From NCBI GenBank assembly GCA_013042995.1, contig JABDPB010000140.1:1-41487 (forward strand): DNA of 41,487 nucleotides. Reading direction: 5' to 3'. The notes under the pieces were generated by a model that worked only from the letters and a program-made list of their open reading frames with translations, did not search any database and was not told the DNA's origin. Both the position numbers and the translations under genes were made by a program. Below are positions 16,407 through 26,843 of this stretch, in pieces (position 1 is the stretch's first letter; the number at the start of each line of letters is the position of its first letter). This DNA is from Ignavibacteriaceae bacterium (GTDB taxonomy: Bacteria > Bacteroidota > Ignavibacteria > Ignavibacteriales > Ignavibacteriaceae).

Positions 16407-16739
16407 TTACATCGTTAGTTTAGAGTTTACGTTTTTCATCTGCACACCGTGAACCATAGATGCACCGCCTCTGATTGCGCTGGCCACATGAACTGCTTCA
16501 GTCATCTGCTCAAGATCGGCTCCCTTAGAAAGACTTTCCTGTGTGTATGCATCAATACAATACGGGCACTGAACGGCGTGTGCAACAGCAAGTGCAATTA
16601 AGGCTTTTTCTCTTTCACTTAGTGCACCGGCTTGAAATACAGCACCGTACCAATCACTGAATTTCTTCCACAATTCAGGTGAGCCTTCACTCATTTTACT
16701 GAATTTCGGTAGGTCTTCCGGTTTATAATAGGTCTCCAT
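16407..16739 (-). CDS. Arsenosugar biosynthesis-associated peroxidase-like (AhpD/CMD fold) protein
   Basis: 110 residues from the ATG at 16739, which has AAAGGAAT in front; a TTG five codons upstream overlaps that site and is rejected. It is of the carboxymuconolactone decarboxylase/AhpD type with the redox motif CPYC at 58-61 preceded by ALAVAHAVQ. In AhpD a His follows four residues after the second Cys; here that position is Tyr65. This small protein is a regular neighbour of arsS in other genomes and is named for that; its reaction is unknown. It lies directly upstream of arsS and is surely co-transcribed with it. Confidence 0.88.
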   Translation of the reverse strand: METYYKPEDLPKFSKMSEGSPELWKKFSDWYGAVFQAGALSEREKALIALAVAHAVQCPYCIDAYTQESLSKGADLEQMTEAVHVASAIRGGASMVHGVQMKNVNSKLTM

Positions 16740-16825
16740 TAAAATTCCTTTCAACTTTAGAGTAATAAGAGGTTTTCTGAATATGACTTATTAAAGATAT
16801 TTTAATTTATGGAAGTGTGCAAGAA

Positions 16826-17557
16826 TTATTGAGTGTTTAATTTCCAGTTGTACTTGATAAATTTTATTTCAACCTCATTTTCCTTTAAAAACTTTTTATC
16901 ATCATCATTCAAAAACATTTTTGCAGTTTCAATTAGAGAACTGTATTCTTGTTCGAAATATTTCTTAAACCATTTAAAGATTGATGACAAGTAAAGTACC
17001 TTTGCTTCTCTATCAAGTCTATTTTTTGTTTTATCATTTAAAAATGCCTTTGCATTTTCTTCCAGTTGATGTAAAACAGTTTTAGAAGTATATGCTTTTT
17101 TTAATAATTTCGGGCAGCTTACTGCAGCACACACTAATCCAAAGTGTGGCAGAACACTATTTATGGGAAGAACATAATCATATTCCAGTTTATCGAGTGT
17201 AATTTCCATTCCTGCAACTGCAAATTTCTTTTTTTTGAAGAAACCTTCAACATCCATAGGAGAATTTATCGGATAATGATTTAAAACATTTTTTATTGTA
17301 AGTGCATTGTAAGCATTAATAAAGAATGCAAGTTTTTCAATATTGTTTAATTCGCTAATATCTGCAGAAGCAATTTGGTTTAAATATTTTTCAAAAATTT
17401 TATTATTCTGAAACGCTTTGTAATCAATCATTCCTTTATCGTTTACGTTTTCTTTAAGAAGTTTATCTAAAATGGAGTGATCAATTTCGCCCGATTTCGC
17501 CGTTGTGCATGCAGTAATTAAAATAATATTAGTGATAATTAAAATGATTCGTTTCAT
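16826..17557 (-). CDS. DUF547 domain lipoprotein
   Basis: 243 residues with a lipoprotein signal (LITAC, Cys17), so exported and lipid-anchored. The DUF547 signature is present: KLAFFINAYNALTIKNVL near residue 81-98, the LDKLEYDY segment near 119-126, and HFGLVCAAVSCPKL near 138-151. DUF547 is distantly related to transglutaminase-like/papain-fold proteins, with a Cys-His pair here that could be catalytic, but its biochemical role is unsettled. DUF547 genes recur beside arsS in other bacteria, so a link with arsenosugars is plausible. It is 86 bases upstream of the peroxidase-like gene. Confidence 0.87.
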   Translation of the reverse strand: MKRIILIITNIILITACTTAKSGEIDHSILDKLLKENVNDKGMIDYKAFQNNKIFEKYLNQIASADISELNNIEKLAFFINAYNALTIKNVLNHYPINSPMDVEGFFKKKKFAVAGMEITLDKLEYDYVLPINSVLPHFGLVCAAVSCPKLLKKAYTSKTVLHQLEENAKAFLNDKTKNRLDREAKVLYLSSIFKWFKKYFEQEYSSLIETAKMFLNDDDKKFLKENEVEIKFIKYNWKLNTQ

Positions 17558-17627
17558 ATATTGAGCTTTACTTGTTGTTTAAAAATAATTAACATTGATA
17601 GAAACTAGTTGTAAGTAAAATGACAAA

Positions 17628-18527
17628 TTAACTTTTTGATGCAGCTATTGAGCTTCCCTTTTTTACAAGTATTACTCCACTGAAGATGAGTGTCGCTGCA
17701 ATAAAAACTGTAATAGTTAAAGGTTCATTAAGAATATACCATCCGAGAACTAAAGCAATAACAGGATTAATATAAGCATAAGTTGATACGAGTGACAATG
17801 GAAGATGTTTTATTGCATAAATGTACGATGCGTACCCAAATATCGAACCGAAGATGATTAAATAACCTAAAGCAAGAAACCCGTTTTGTGTAAGTTGAAA
17901 AACGTTTTGCTCGCCTAGAATAAATCCTAACATTGTCTGAAGCAATCCCGCAATAAGCATTTGAACAGATGCCCCCATAAATGGATCTACATCCACTTGT
18001 TTGTATTTCCAATAGATGCTTCCAACAGACCAGGAGATTACGGCGCCCAACAAACAAATTCCGCCGAGGAAAATGTTGAAATCAACTGTTATGTCTAAAT
18101 CTCTTGTAAAGATGATTAGAGTTCCTATAATTCCTAAAAGTAAACCAATCATAATGATAAAATTAATTTTTGGTCCCTTTGCTGAGATAAATTCCAGTCC
18201 AACCATCCAGAATGGGAGTGTGCTAATTATTAAAGCAGTTAAACCGCTTGGTAACCATTGTTCTGCAACTACAACCAAACCGTTTGCAATGCCCAATAAC
18301 AGAACACCGACAATGGCAAGGTGTTTTAAATCATTTATTCTTGGAAGTGATTTACCTCTTAGGTTGAGCAGAATAATTAATATACCGCCTGCAGCAAGCC
18401 ATCTGAAGCCGGCAAAGAGCATAGGTGGAAGTTCAGCAACACCCACACGAATTGCTAGATAAGTAGTTCCCCAAATTATACATATTGCAATCCAGGCTAT
18501 ATAAGCACTGAATTTAGGCTTGTCCAT
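17628..18527 (-). CDS. EamA/DMT-family permease
   Basis: 299 residues with ten membrane helices in two EamA repeats, starting with IAWIAICIIWGTTYLAIRVGV and repeating at ISWSVGSIYWKYK. Drug/metabolite transporter superfamily members export amino acids, metabolites or drugs; the substrate cannot be told. The ATG at 18527 is well placed. It is the first gene of the - strand block leading to arsS (70 bases upstream of the DUF547 gene), so it might move an arsenic-containing metabolite, but it could equally be an unrelated neighbour. Confidence 0.88.
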   Translation of the reverse strand: MDKPKFSAYIAWIAICIIWGTTYLAIRVGVAELPPMLFAGFRWLAAGGILIILLNLRGKSLPRINDLKHLAIVGVLLLGIANGLVVVAEQWLPSGLTALIISTLPFWMVGLEFISAKGPKINFIIMIGLLLGIIGTLIIFTRDLDITVDFNIFLGGICLLGAVISWSVGSIYWKYKQVDVDPFMGASVQMLIAGLLQTMLGFILGEQNVFQLTQNGFLALGYLIIFGSIFGYASYIYAIKHLPLSLVSTYAYINPVIALVLGWYILNEPLTITVFIAATLIFSGVILVKKGSSIAASKS

Positions 18528-18607
18528 TGTTTGAAAAAAGTAGTTGGTTTATAAGATGCGAATATACAATATTCTTGGAAAATTAAATGATATAAAGAAT
18601 GGGCGGA

Positions 18608-18626
18608 GTTCCGGTATTACCGGAAC
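18608..18626. terminator. GC-rich hairpin between the NifX-like gene and the EamA gene
   Basis: GTTCCGGTA and TACCGGAAC form an inverted repeat with one central base (stem realistically 8 bp), inside a GC-rich island in AT-rich DNA. It lies 14 bases after the stop of the NifX-like gene on the - strand, where a terminator is expected. The U-tract on that strand is imperfect. Confidence 0.5.
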
Positions 18627-18640
18627 CCCATAAGGTTGTT

Positions 18641-19051
18641 TTAATTTTGATGCTCGTGTTCGGTGCAGCCTGTTGCTTCTTTTTCTTCAAGTTCACCCTT
18701 AATAAATTTTTGAACAGCTTCATCTGCGTTTTTTTCATCAGTTACAATTGGCTGAATATTGTTTGCCTTTAAATCCTCAATCATTCTCCAGCCACCCGAT
18801 TGAAAAATTAAATACTGACAATCCCCAATACCTTCCATCAAACGCCTATGCCCGTGTCCTCCCCCGTGCCCATGTCCTCCATGCTGATGTCCTTCGTGAT
18901 GCAATCCTTGCCGATGATGTGTAAAAGTATTTTCTCTGAATTCCACTTTTTTTATCTGCTCTTCTTCAATGTGATAAACAAGAAATCCTTTGCATCTACC
19001 CACATGTCCGGTTACAGTTTGTTTGTTGTTAGTTGCAACAGCAATATTCAT
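18641..19051 (-). CDS. NifX/NifB-like (dinitrogenase iron-molybdenum cofactor family) protein with His-rich insert
   Basis: 136 residues of the small nitrogenase-cofactor-binding fold seen in NifX, NafY and the NifB C-terminus. The N-terminal IAVATNNKQTVTGHVGRCKGFLVY and the GIGDCQYLIFQSGGWRMIEDLKANNI region are typical. Between them is an insert with ten His in 24 residues (45-68), and a second CTEHEHQN at the C-terminus. No nitrogenase genes are nearby, so a general metal- or Fe-S-binding role is more likely than nitrogen fixation. The ATG at 19051 follows one base after the DUF134 stop, and its ribosome-binding site (GGAGGA) is formed by the last DUF134 codons, so the two are translationally linked. 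Confidence 0.9.
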   Translation of the reverse strand: MNIAVATNNKQTVTGHVGRCKGFLVYHIEEEQIKKVEFRENTFTHHRQGLHHEGHQHGGHGHGGGHGHRRLMEGIGDCQYLIFQSGGWRMIEDLKANNIQPIVTDEKNADEAVQKFIKGELEEKEATGCTEHEHQN

Positions 19052-19052
19052 T

Positions 19053-19415
19053 TTATCCTCCGTTGTTTAATTTAGATTTCCAGCCACGGCCGCAGCCATT
19101 GCAATAACCTGCACCCGAAAGCTTGGAGTATTCTTCTCGCTCTTCATTAATACGAATGGCTTTGCCGTTTAATATACTGTCTGAAGTTTTTTGCCTGGCT
19201 TGGCTAATAATTCTACCGAAAGTTGCTCTCGATATTTTCATTTTTTCAGCAGCTTCTTCGTGTGATTTTTTAAGAATATCAGCAAGCCTTAGTGCTTCAA
19301 GTTCGTCATGATCTATTACTATTTCTTGAAGAGAGTGCATAGGAATGCCTCGCGGCTTAAAGTAAAAAGCAGCAGGATTGCAAAGGATTTTTCTATGTTT
19401 TCTTGGTCGTGCCAT
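19053..19415 (-). CDS. DUF134 family helix-turn-helix regulator
   Basis: 120 residues. It opens with ARPRKHRKI and FKPRGIPM, then a helix-turn-helix of the sigma-70 region 4 type (DELEALRLADILKKSHEEAAEKMKISRATFGRII), which is the DUF134 signature. A C-terminal GYCNGCGRGW adds a C-x2-C pair that may bind metal. DUF134 proteins are usually found next to NifX/NifB-like genes, as here. The promoter at 19447-19475 and a perfect palindrome at the presumed transcription start suggest the protein controls its own operon. Confidence 0.9.
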   Translation of the reverse strand: MARPRKHRKILCNPAAFYFKPRGIPMHSLQEIVIDHDELEALRLADILKKSHEEAAEKMKISRATFGRIISQARQKTSDSILNGKAIRINEEREEYSKLSGAGYCNGCGRGWKSKLNNGG

Positions 19416-19424
19416 AAAAAATAA

Positions 19425-19444
19425 TTATGAGCATATGCTCATAA
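19425..19444. promoter_or_regulatory. Perfect 20-bp palindrome, candidate DUF134 operator
   Basis: TTATGAGCATATGCTCATAA reads the same on both strands. It begins 2 bases downstream of the -10 box on the - strand and ends 9 bases before the DUF134 ATG, so it covers the likely transcription start. The position suits repression. Binding by the DUF134 protein is inferred. Confidence 0.7.
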
Positions 19445-19446
19445 CA

Positions 19447-19475
19447 AACATAAGGGAAATTTCACCAATTGTCAA
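19447..19475 (-). promoter_or_regulatory. Promoter of the DUF134-NifX operon
   Basis: On the - strand, TTGACA (19470-19475), a 17-base spacer and TATGTT (19447-19452). The -35 box is consensus and the spacing ideal. The divergent MscS gene starts 56 bases away on the other side. Confidence 0.7.
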
Positions 19476-19531
19476 TAGCTTTAATGAATGATATATTTGA
19501 GGCAAGAAATTTGATCTTATTTTCAGGATAA

Positions 19532-20770
19532 ATGGAACAATTATTTAACGATATTAAAGAATGGTTGCTGCAATACCCCTTCATTTACTATAATCTTAAA
19601 TTTGTCGGGGTTCTTCTTTTGGCCTATATAGGCTACATCATTACCAAATGGATTTTATTGGTTATTGTTCGACAAGTTGTTAAGAAAACCAAAACTGAAT
19701 TTGATGATATTTTATTAAATGAAAAGTTTTTAAGACGATTGGCTGATATCACTCCTGTTCTGATCGTGTATAACTTTGCACATTTAATTCCTTCCGCAGA
19801 AAGCTTAATACAGGTAATTACCAAAATATTAATTATCATTTTAATCCTGCTGGCAATCAGCTCAGCATTTTCTTCTTTGAATGATGTTTACGAAAAGAGT
19901 TCCAAATACCGAGATAAACCTATTAAAGGCTACTTACAAATTATCATGATTATTTTATCAGTAATTGGTATTGCAGCAGTATTCGGAATTATTACCGGTC
20001 AAAGTCCCTGGTCTATTCTAACCGGAATTGGTGCAATGACGGCAATCATCATTTTAATCTTTCAAGATACTATCCTCTCTTTTGTTGCAAGCATTCAAAT
20101 ATCATTCTACGATCTCGTAAGAAAAGGAGATTGGATTGAAGCTCCCAAGTACGGAGCAGACGGTGATGTAATTGATGTTTCACTTAATGTAATTAAAATT
20201 CAAAATTGGGACAAAACGATTTCAGTAGTTCCTACCCATAAATTAATTGACGGTTCATTTAAAAACTGGCGCGGTATGCAGCTTGCAGGCGGAAGGAGAA
20301 TTAAGCGTGCAATATATATTGATCTTTCCAGTGTAAAATTTTGTACCGAGGAAATGCTTAAAAAATACAAACGATTTCAACTCATTAAAGATTATATTGA
20401 AAAAAAAGAGGATGAAGTAAAAGAATTTAATAAAGGCCAGCACGCAGATATGCAGGAGCTTGTTAACGGAAGAAGATTAACGAATCTCGGTACGTTCAGA
20501 GCATATCTTAAAGCGTACCTCAAACAGCGCAGCGATGTGCATCAGGGATTAACATTTTTAGTTCGCCATCTGGATCCAGGTGAGAATGGTCTTCCCATAG
20601 AGGTTTATGTTTTTGCAAAAACTATTGAATGGGGAAAATATGAAGATATTCAAGCAGATATTTTTGATCATATTTTAGCCGTTGTCCCGCACTTTGATTT
20701 AAGAGTTTTTCAATATCCCTCGGGAAGTGATTTACAAAAACTAAGCTCAAATAAATCAGGCTACATTTAA
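19532..20770 (+). CDS. MscS-family mechanosensitive channel (YbdG/MscM-like)
   Basis: 412 residues. About five membrane helices are followed by the MscS pore helix and beta domain: ILTGIGAMTAIIILIFQDTILSFVASIQI, then YDLVRKGDWIEAPKYGADGDVIDVSLNVIKIQNWDKTISVVPTHKLI. The C-terminal extension with KRAIYIDLSSVKFC and LTFLVRHLDPGENGLPIEVYVF is of the YbdG type rather than small MscS. It should release solutes on osmotic downshock. No co-transcribed partner is evident; enolase follows 104 bases later. Confidence 0.9.
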   Translation: MEQLFNDIKEWLLQYPFIYYNLKFVGVLLLAYIGYIITKWILLVIVRQVVKKTKTEFDDILLNEKFLRRLADITPVLIVYNFAHLIPSAESLIQVITKILIIILILLAISSAFSSLNDVYEKSSKYRDKPIKGYLQIIMIILSVIGIAAVFGIITGQSPWSILTGIGAMTAIIILIFQDTILSFVASIQISFYDLVRKGDWIEAPKYGADGDVIDVSLNVIKIQNWDKTISVVPTHKLIDGSFKNWRGMQLAGGRRIKRAIYIDLSSVKFCTEEMLKKYKRFQLIKDYIEKKEDEVKEFNKGQHADMQELVNGRRLTNLGTFRAYLKAYLKQRSDVHQGLTFLVRHLDPGENGLPIEVYVFAKTIEWGKYEDIQADIFDHILAVVPHFDLRVFQYPSGSDLQKLSSNKSGYI

Positions 20771-20820
20771 ATCTATTGGCCGTATTTGTGCTATTTTCAT
20801 TTTCGCACCCCTTTGGCTAA

Positions 20821-22167
<1,347 letters not shown>

Positions 22168-22195
22168 AACTAGACAATAGTTATTTTGGTGAAGG

Positions 22196-22213
22196 CCAGA
22201 ATCTGCTTTCTGG
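22196..22213 (+). terminator. Small hairpin after enolase
   Basis: CCAGAA (22196-22201) pairs with TTCTGG (22208-22213) around a 6-base loop, and ATTCA-AAAA-TGAAT follows. No U-tract is present, so it may be an attenuator or mRNA-stability element rather than a terminator. Confidence 0.3.
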
Positions 22214-22271
22214 ATGTATTCAAAAATGAATATCAGGGGAATTTTATAATAGATTTTTATCAGAGGTAATT

Positions 22272-23657
22272 ATGGCTTCCAAGTCACAACTTGCAAAGTG
22301 TGAACAGTTAATTAAACAGCACAAAATCCAGGTGATAGATTTAAAGGCTCTGGATTTGGTAGGCAGACTTCACCATGTGTCCCTTCCTGTTTATAAAGAC
22401 ACATTAAAAAAGATAGTCAAAGAAGGGGTGGGTTTTGATGGGTCGAGTTATGGATTTAGAAAAGTTGAAAACAGTGATATGATACTTATGCCTGATTTGG
22501 ATACTGCTTCAATTGATCCTTTCCGTGAAGCGCCCACTTTAAGTTTTTTCTCTCACATTCTGCTTACAGATGAAAAAAGAACACCATTTAACCAGGATGG
22601 ACGTTATCTGGCTAAACAGACGGAAGCGTTGTTAAAAAAGGTAACCGGTGCAGATAAAAGCTGGTGGGGCCCTGAATTTGAGTTTTATATTTTCTCCAAT
22701 GTAGAGTATGATACACGCACATCAACATCGTTTTACAAGGTTGAACACGTTGAAGAATTTTATAAAAAAGCATATCATGCTGCAAATCCTTTTGATGAGT
22801 ACGATGATTTTCGCGATGAATTGACAAAGTTACTGATTCAGCAGGGAGTAAAAGTTAAATATCATCATCACGAAGTTGGTGAAAGGGGTCAGCAGGAAAT
22901 AGAAACCTTCTTTTCCGATTTACTTTCTTCCGGGGATAATATTGTAACTACCAAGTATGTACTCTTCAACTTTGCAGAGCAGCGAGGTCTGCACATTACG
23001 CTAATGCCAAAGCCAATGTACCATCAGGCTGGGAATGGTTTGCATCTTCATCTTTACTTAACTAAAAAAGGGAAAAATATTTTTTACAAAAAAGGCGCCT
23101 ATGCAAATCTTAGTGAAACTGGAAAATATTTTATTGGGGGTTTACTAAAGCACGGGCAAGCGGTCTCTGCATTAACAAATCCAAGCACTAATTCCTACAA
23201 AAGATTGGTTCCTGGTTTTGAAGCACCAGTTGCGCTTACATTCGGACAGGGGAACAGGGCATCCGCAGTACGGATACCTAGTTATATAACTAATCCTGAT
23301 GAAACAAGAATCGAATACCGTCCACCCGATGCAACAATGAATCCCTACTTTGGAATGATTGCAATAATGCTTGCTGGTATTGATGGAATTGTTAATAAAA
23401 TAGATCCTGTTAAAGAGGGATTTGGTCCTTACGATAAAAACTTTTTAGAAGATGATTCGGTGGATAAAATACATTTTCTTCCAAGAAATCTTGCAGAAGC
23501 AATCGATGCATTGGAGGCCGATCATAAATTCTTAAAACGCGGAAATATATTCTCAGATGAGTTGCTGGAACAGTGGGTAAAAGTTAAAAGGGAAGAAGTC
23601 CACTCAATTGGTACGATGCCTCATCCATTCGAATATAAAATGTATTTTAGTTTATGA
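22272..23657 (+). CDS. glnA: Glutamine synthetase, type I
   Basis: 461 residues joining ammonia to glutamate with ATP. Seen: GVGFDGSSYGF near 55-65 (the loop contributing the active-site Asp), WGPEFEFYIF near 132-141 (metal-binding Glu), HHHEVGERGQQEIE near 197-210, NGLHLHLYL with the metal His near 256, and RIEYRPPDATMNPYF near 338-352. The C-terminal region lacks the NLYDLPPEE-type loop that carries the adenylylation tyrosine of the GSI-beta group, so control by adenylylation is unlikely. It is convergent with the lipoprotein gene, with 5 bases between stop codons. Confidence 0.94.
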   Translation: MASKSQLAKCEQLIKQHKIQVIDLKALDLVGRLHHVSLPVYKDTLKKIVKEGVGFDGSSYGFRKVENSDMILMPDLDTASIDPFREAPTLSFFSHILLTDEKRTPFNQDGRYLAKQTEALLKKVTGADKSWWGPEFEFYIFSNVEYDTRTSTSFYKVEHVEEFYKKAYHAANPFDEYDDFRDELTKLLIQQGVKVKYHHHEVGERGQQEIETFFSDLLSSGDNIVTTKYVLFNFAEQRGLHITLMPKPMYHQAGNGLHLHLYLTKKGKNIFYKKGAYANLSETGKYFIGGLLKHGQAVSALTNPSTNSYKRLVPGFEAPVALTFGQGNRASAVRIPSYITNPDETRIEYRPPDATMNPYFGMIAIMLAGIDGIVNKIDPVKEGFGPYDKNFLEDDSVDKIHFLPRNLAEAIDALEADHKFLKRGNIFSDELLEQWVKVKREEVHSIGTMPHPFEYKMYFSL

Positions 23658-23662
23658 GAAAA

Positions 23663-24028
23663 CTATAGAGTCCGCCAGTAATTTAAGCTGCCAAGATCAG
23701 TATCAAGTATGAGTGAATCAGCATCTAATTTTAAGATTAGAAAATCTAAACTGCCTTTAATCTCTTTTGGCTCAGTTGTGACTGTAAATTCTATTAGAAG
23801 AGAATCGTCTTTAATTTTATAAAATCCGTCCACTGGTACTTTTTTTACATTTTTAGTCAAACCTGTTACCACCCCATCATCCTGGAACTCAACTAAGTTG
23901 TCGTTATCATTATTCCATTTGCCAATAATTTCTTCTTCTTTATTTGATCCGCAGGCGGCAAGAAATAATATTGTAGTAATAAAAAAGAAAATTGAAAAGA
24001 TAAAATGAAATTGATTTTTATTTTTCAT
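23663..24028 (-). CDS. Small lipoprotein, lipocalin-like composition
   Basis: 121 residues from the ATG at 24028, which has GGGAATA upstream; a TTG six codons earlier is less likely. The signal peptide ends in LAAC, a lipobox. The mature part, with GKWNNDNDNLVEFQDDGVV near its start and alternating charged and hydrophobic residues, resembles small lipocalin-like (DUF4923/DUF5640-type) lipoproteins of Bacteroidota. I cannot fix the family. It is downstream of the macrodomain gene by 56 bases. Confidence 0.75.
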   Translation of the reverse strand: MKNKNQFHFIFSIFFFITTILFLAACGSNKEEEIIGKWNNDNDNLVEFQDDGVVTGLTKNVKKVPVDGFYKIKDDSLLIEFTVTTEPKEIKGSLDFLILKLDADSLILDTDLGSLNYWRTL

Positions 24029-24084
24029 ATAATATTCTATTCCCAAGTTGAAATTGTTTGTGAATTTGTTTTTAGTAAAAACTA

Positions 24085-24585
24085 TTATTTAAGTAAGCTT
24101 ATATAAGCTTTAAAATTTTCATCATCAAAACAAATGAAAATTACTTTTTCTATTATTTCATGTTCCTTCAGAAAACTACTCGCCTCGTTTACAGCAATTT
24201 TTGCTGCTCTTTCTATAGGAAAACGATAAATACCTGTACTGATTGCAGGGAAAGCAATTGTTTTAACACCATTTTCTACAGCAAGTTTTAATGAATTTCG
24301 GTAGCAGTTCGCAAGCAGTTCGTCTTCATTATTTTTTCCGCCGTTCCAAACTGGTCCAACAGTATGGATTATATATTTAGCTGGAAGATTAAAACCCTGA
24401 CTAATTTTTGCATCACCCGTTGGGCATCCACTAAGTTTTTTGTTGTACTCCAGCAATTCAGGACCCGCAGCCCGATGAATTGCACCATCAACACCCCCAC
24501 CCTCGAGTAATGAAGTGTTCGCAGCATTTACAATTGCATCAACTTTTAGCAGGGTTATATCTCCTTTTTGTATTTCTATAACCAT
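24085..24585 (-). CDS. Macrodomain protein (O-acetyl-ADP-ribose deacetylase type)
   Basis: 166 residues, a single stand-alone macrodomain of the YmdB/MacroD kind. Binding-site motifs seen: [24 protein letters not shown] (residues 18-41), [25 protein letters not shown] (54-78), and [13 protein letters not shown] (111-123). The NAAN Asn and GGVDGAIH loop contact ADP-ribose in known members, which hydrolyse O-acetyl-ADP-ribose or remove mono-ADP-ribose. The gene lies 12 bases after kbl, so it belongs to the threonine-catabolism operon. Confidence 0.92.
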   Translation of the reverse strand: MVIEIQKGDITLLKVDAIVNAANTSLLEGGGVDGAIHRAAGPELLEYNKKLSGCPTGDAKISQGFNLPAKYIIHTVGPVWNGGKNNEDELLANCYRNSLKLAVENGVKTIAFPAISTGIYRFPIERAAKIAVNEASSFLKEHEIIEKVIFICFDDENFKAYISLLK

Positions 24586-24597
24586 ACTATCTAATTG

Positions 24598-25788
24598 TTA
24601 AACACCCATTTCCTTTTTAACTTCTGAAAACTTCTCAATTGCAAAATCAAGATCTTCTATAGAATGTGCAGCAGAAATTTGCACGCGAATTCTTGCTGTT
24701 CCTTTTGGTACCACAGGGTAGAAGAATCCAATTACATAAATACCTTTTTCGAGCAATCTTGAAGCCATTTTTTGTGAAAGCACAGCATCACCAAGCATTA
24801 TTGGTACGATTGGATGAACGCCTTCTTTAATTTCGAATCCTGCTGCTTTTATTTTTTCTCTAAAATATTTTGTGTTTTCTTCCAGCTTATCTCTTAAATG
24901 GGTAGTTGAGCTAAGCATATCGAGCACTTTAATAGAAGCAGCTACAATTGAAGGAGCAACTGTATTTGAGAATAAATATGGTCGCGATCTTTGTCTGAGC
25001 AAATCAACGATTTCTTTGCGTGCACTTGTGTAACCACCGCTTGCACCGCCTAAGGCTTTTCCAAGTGTTCCAGTAATAATATCAATTCTTCCCATAACAT
25101 CATTGTGTTCATGTGTGCCTTTGCCATGCTTACCCATAAATCCCACTGCATGTGAGTCATCAACCATTACCATTGCATTATATCTATCGGCTAAATCGCA
25201 GATGCCTTTTAAGTTTGCAATGTAACCATCCATTGAGAAAACACCATCTGTAGCGATTAAAACTTGTTTTGCATTTTTTGATTTAGCCTCTTTTAATTTG
25301 TCTTCCAGATCATTCATATCGTTATTTTTATAACGATAGCGCTGAGCTTTACATAAGCGCACACCGTCAATTATACTTGCATGGTTTAATTCATCGCTTA
25401 TTACTGCATCTTCAGTAGTAAGAATAGTTTCGAACAATCCGCCGTTTGCATCGAAGCAGGATGTATAAAGAATTGTGTCATCCATTTCTAAAAAATCGGA
25501 AATCTTTTTTTCCAATTCTTTATGAATTTGCTGTGTGCCGCAAATAAATCTTACAGAAGATAAACCGTAACCCCAAACATCATAACTTTTCTTTGCGGCT
25601 TCAATTATTTCTGGATTACTAGACAAACCCAAATAATTATTTGCGCACATATTTAAAACTTTTTGACCGTCTGATACTTTTATGTTTGCACTTTGCGGGC
25701 TGGTGATTATTCTTTCTTTTTTATAGAGTCCTTCGTTTTCAATTCCTGTAAGTATTTCAGAGTAGTATTTTTTTGTTGTAGTGTTCAT
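24598..25788 (-). CDS. kbl: Glycine C-acetyltransferase (2-amino-3-ketobutyrate CoA ligase)
   Basis: 396 residues, PLP-dependent alpha-oxoamine synthase family. [11 protein letters not shown] near residue 52, the HASIIDG loop, [15 protein letters not shown], and the PLP lysine region [16 protein letters not shown] are present, along with the [12 protein letters not shown] segment near the C-terminus. With Tdh it converts threonine via 2-amino-3-oxobutyrate to glycine and acetyl-CoA. It is 14 bases after tdh, the classical tdh-kbl pairing. Confidence 0.95.
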   Translation of the reverse strand: MNTTTKKYYSEILTGIENEGLYKKERIITSPQSANIKVSDGQKVLNMCANNYLGLSSNPEIIEAAKKSYDVWGYGLSSVRFICGTQQIHKELEKKISDFLEMDDTILYTSCFDANGGLFETILTTEDAVISDELNHASIIDGVRLCKAQRYRYKNNDMNDLEDKLKEAKSKNAKQVLIATDGVFSMDGYIANLKGICDLADRYNAMVMVDDSHAVGFMGKHGKGTHEHNDVMGRIDIITGTLGKALGGASGGYTSARKEIVDLLRQRSRPYLFSNTVAPSIVAASIKVLDMLSSTTHLRDKLEENTKYFREKIKAAGFEIKEGVHPIVPIMLGDAVLSQKMASRLLEKGIYVIGFFYPVVPKGTARIRVQISAAHSIEDLDFAIEKFSEVKKEMGV

Positions 25789-25802
25789 TTTAATCCTTTG
25801 TT

Positions 25803-26843
25803 TTAATCTTCCAACCAGTTAAGAATAACTTTTCCTGAGTTCCCTGATTTCATTATTTCAAAACCTTCCAGGTAATCATCTATTTTAAATTTATGAGTAA
25901 TTATCGGAGTAATATCCAATCCCGATTGCACCATTGATTGCATTTTATACCATGTTTCAAACATTTTTCTCCCGTAAATTCCGCGAATTGTTATGCCGTT
26001 AAAAATAATTTTTTCCCAATCAACACCTGCATTTGCAGGTAAAATACCTAAAAGTGCAATATTACCTCCATGATACATTACATCTATCATATCATTAAAA
26101 GCATTAATACTTCCGCTCATTTCCAATCCTACATCAAAACCACCAACCATTCCGAGTTCTTTAAAGACTTCCTGCAGTTTTTCTTCTTTTATATTAACGG
26201 TTCGAGTAACACCCATTTTTTTTGCGAGCTCTAAGCGATAAGGATTCATATCCGTAATAACAATATTTCTTGCGCCGGCATTTTTAACAACTGCTGCTGC
26301 CATAATTCCAATCGGACCAGCACCAGTAATTAAAACATCTTCACTTAACACATCAAACGACATTGCTGTGTGCACAGCGTTTCCAAAAGGATCAAATATT
26401 GAAATAATATCTTCAGAAATTTTAGGATCGCAATGCCAGATATTTGAAACAGGTATTACAAGATATTCTGCAAAACAGCCCGGACGATTAACTCCCACAC
26501 CAGTTGTGTTCGGGCAAAGATGTCCTCTACCTGCACGACAATTTCTGCAATGTCCGCAAACAATGTGTCCTTCACCGCTAACCAATTCACCAACTTTTAC
26601 ATCTTGAACATTATCTCCGAACGTTTCAATCGTCCCGACGTACTCATGACCAACATGCATAGGAACAGGAATTGTTTTTTGTGCCCACTCATCCCAGTTA
26701 TAAATGTGAATGTCTGTTCCGCAAATGGAAGTTTTATGAATTTTTATTAAAACATCATTCGGTCCGTAATCCGGAACTGGAACCTCATCCATCCAGATAC
26801 CTGGTTTTGCATATTTTTTAACTAATGCTTTCATTGTTCTCAT
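25803..26843 (-). CDS. tdh: L-threonine 3-dehydrogenase
   Basis: 346 residues, zinc-dependent medium-chain dehydrogenase. Seen: the catalytic zinc ligand Cys in [22 protein letters not shown], the structural zinc site [27 protein letters not shown] and the NAD motif [17 protein letters not shown]. It oxidises threonine to 2-amino-3-oxobutyrate, the substrate of Kbl. A GAGG ribosome-binding site sits 7 bases before the ATG at 26843; a second ATG three codons later is possible. Confidence 0.95.
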   Translation of the reverse strand: MRTMKALVKKYAKPGIWMDEVPVPDYGPNDVLIKIHKTSICGTDIHIYNWDEWAQKTIPVPMHVGHEYVGTIETFGDNVQDVKVGELVSGEGHIVCGHCRNCRAGRGHLCPNTTGVGVNRPGCFAEYLVIPVSNIWHCDPKISEDIISIFDPFGNAVHTAMSFDVLSEDVLITGAGPIGIMAAAVVKNAGARNIVITDMNPYRLELAKKMGVTRTVNIKEEKLQEVFKELGMVGGFDVGLEMSGSINAFNDMIDVMYHGGNIALLGILPANAGVDWEKIIFNGITIRGIYGRKMFETWYKMQSMVQSGLDITPIITHKFKIDDYLEGFEIMKSGNSGKVILNWLED

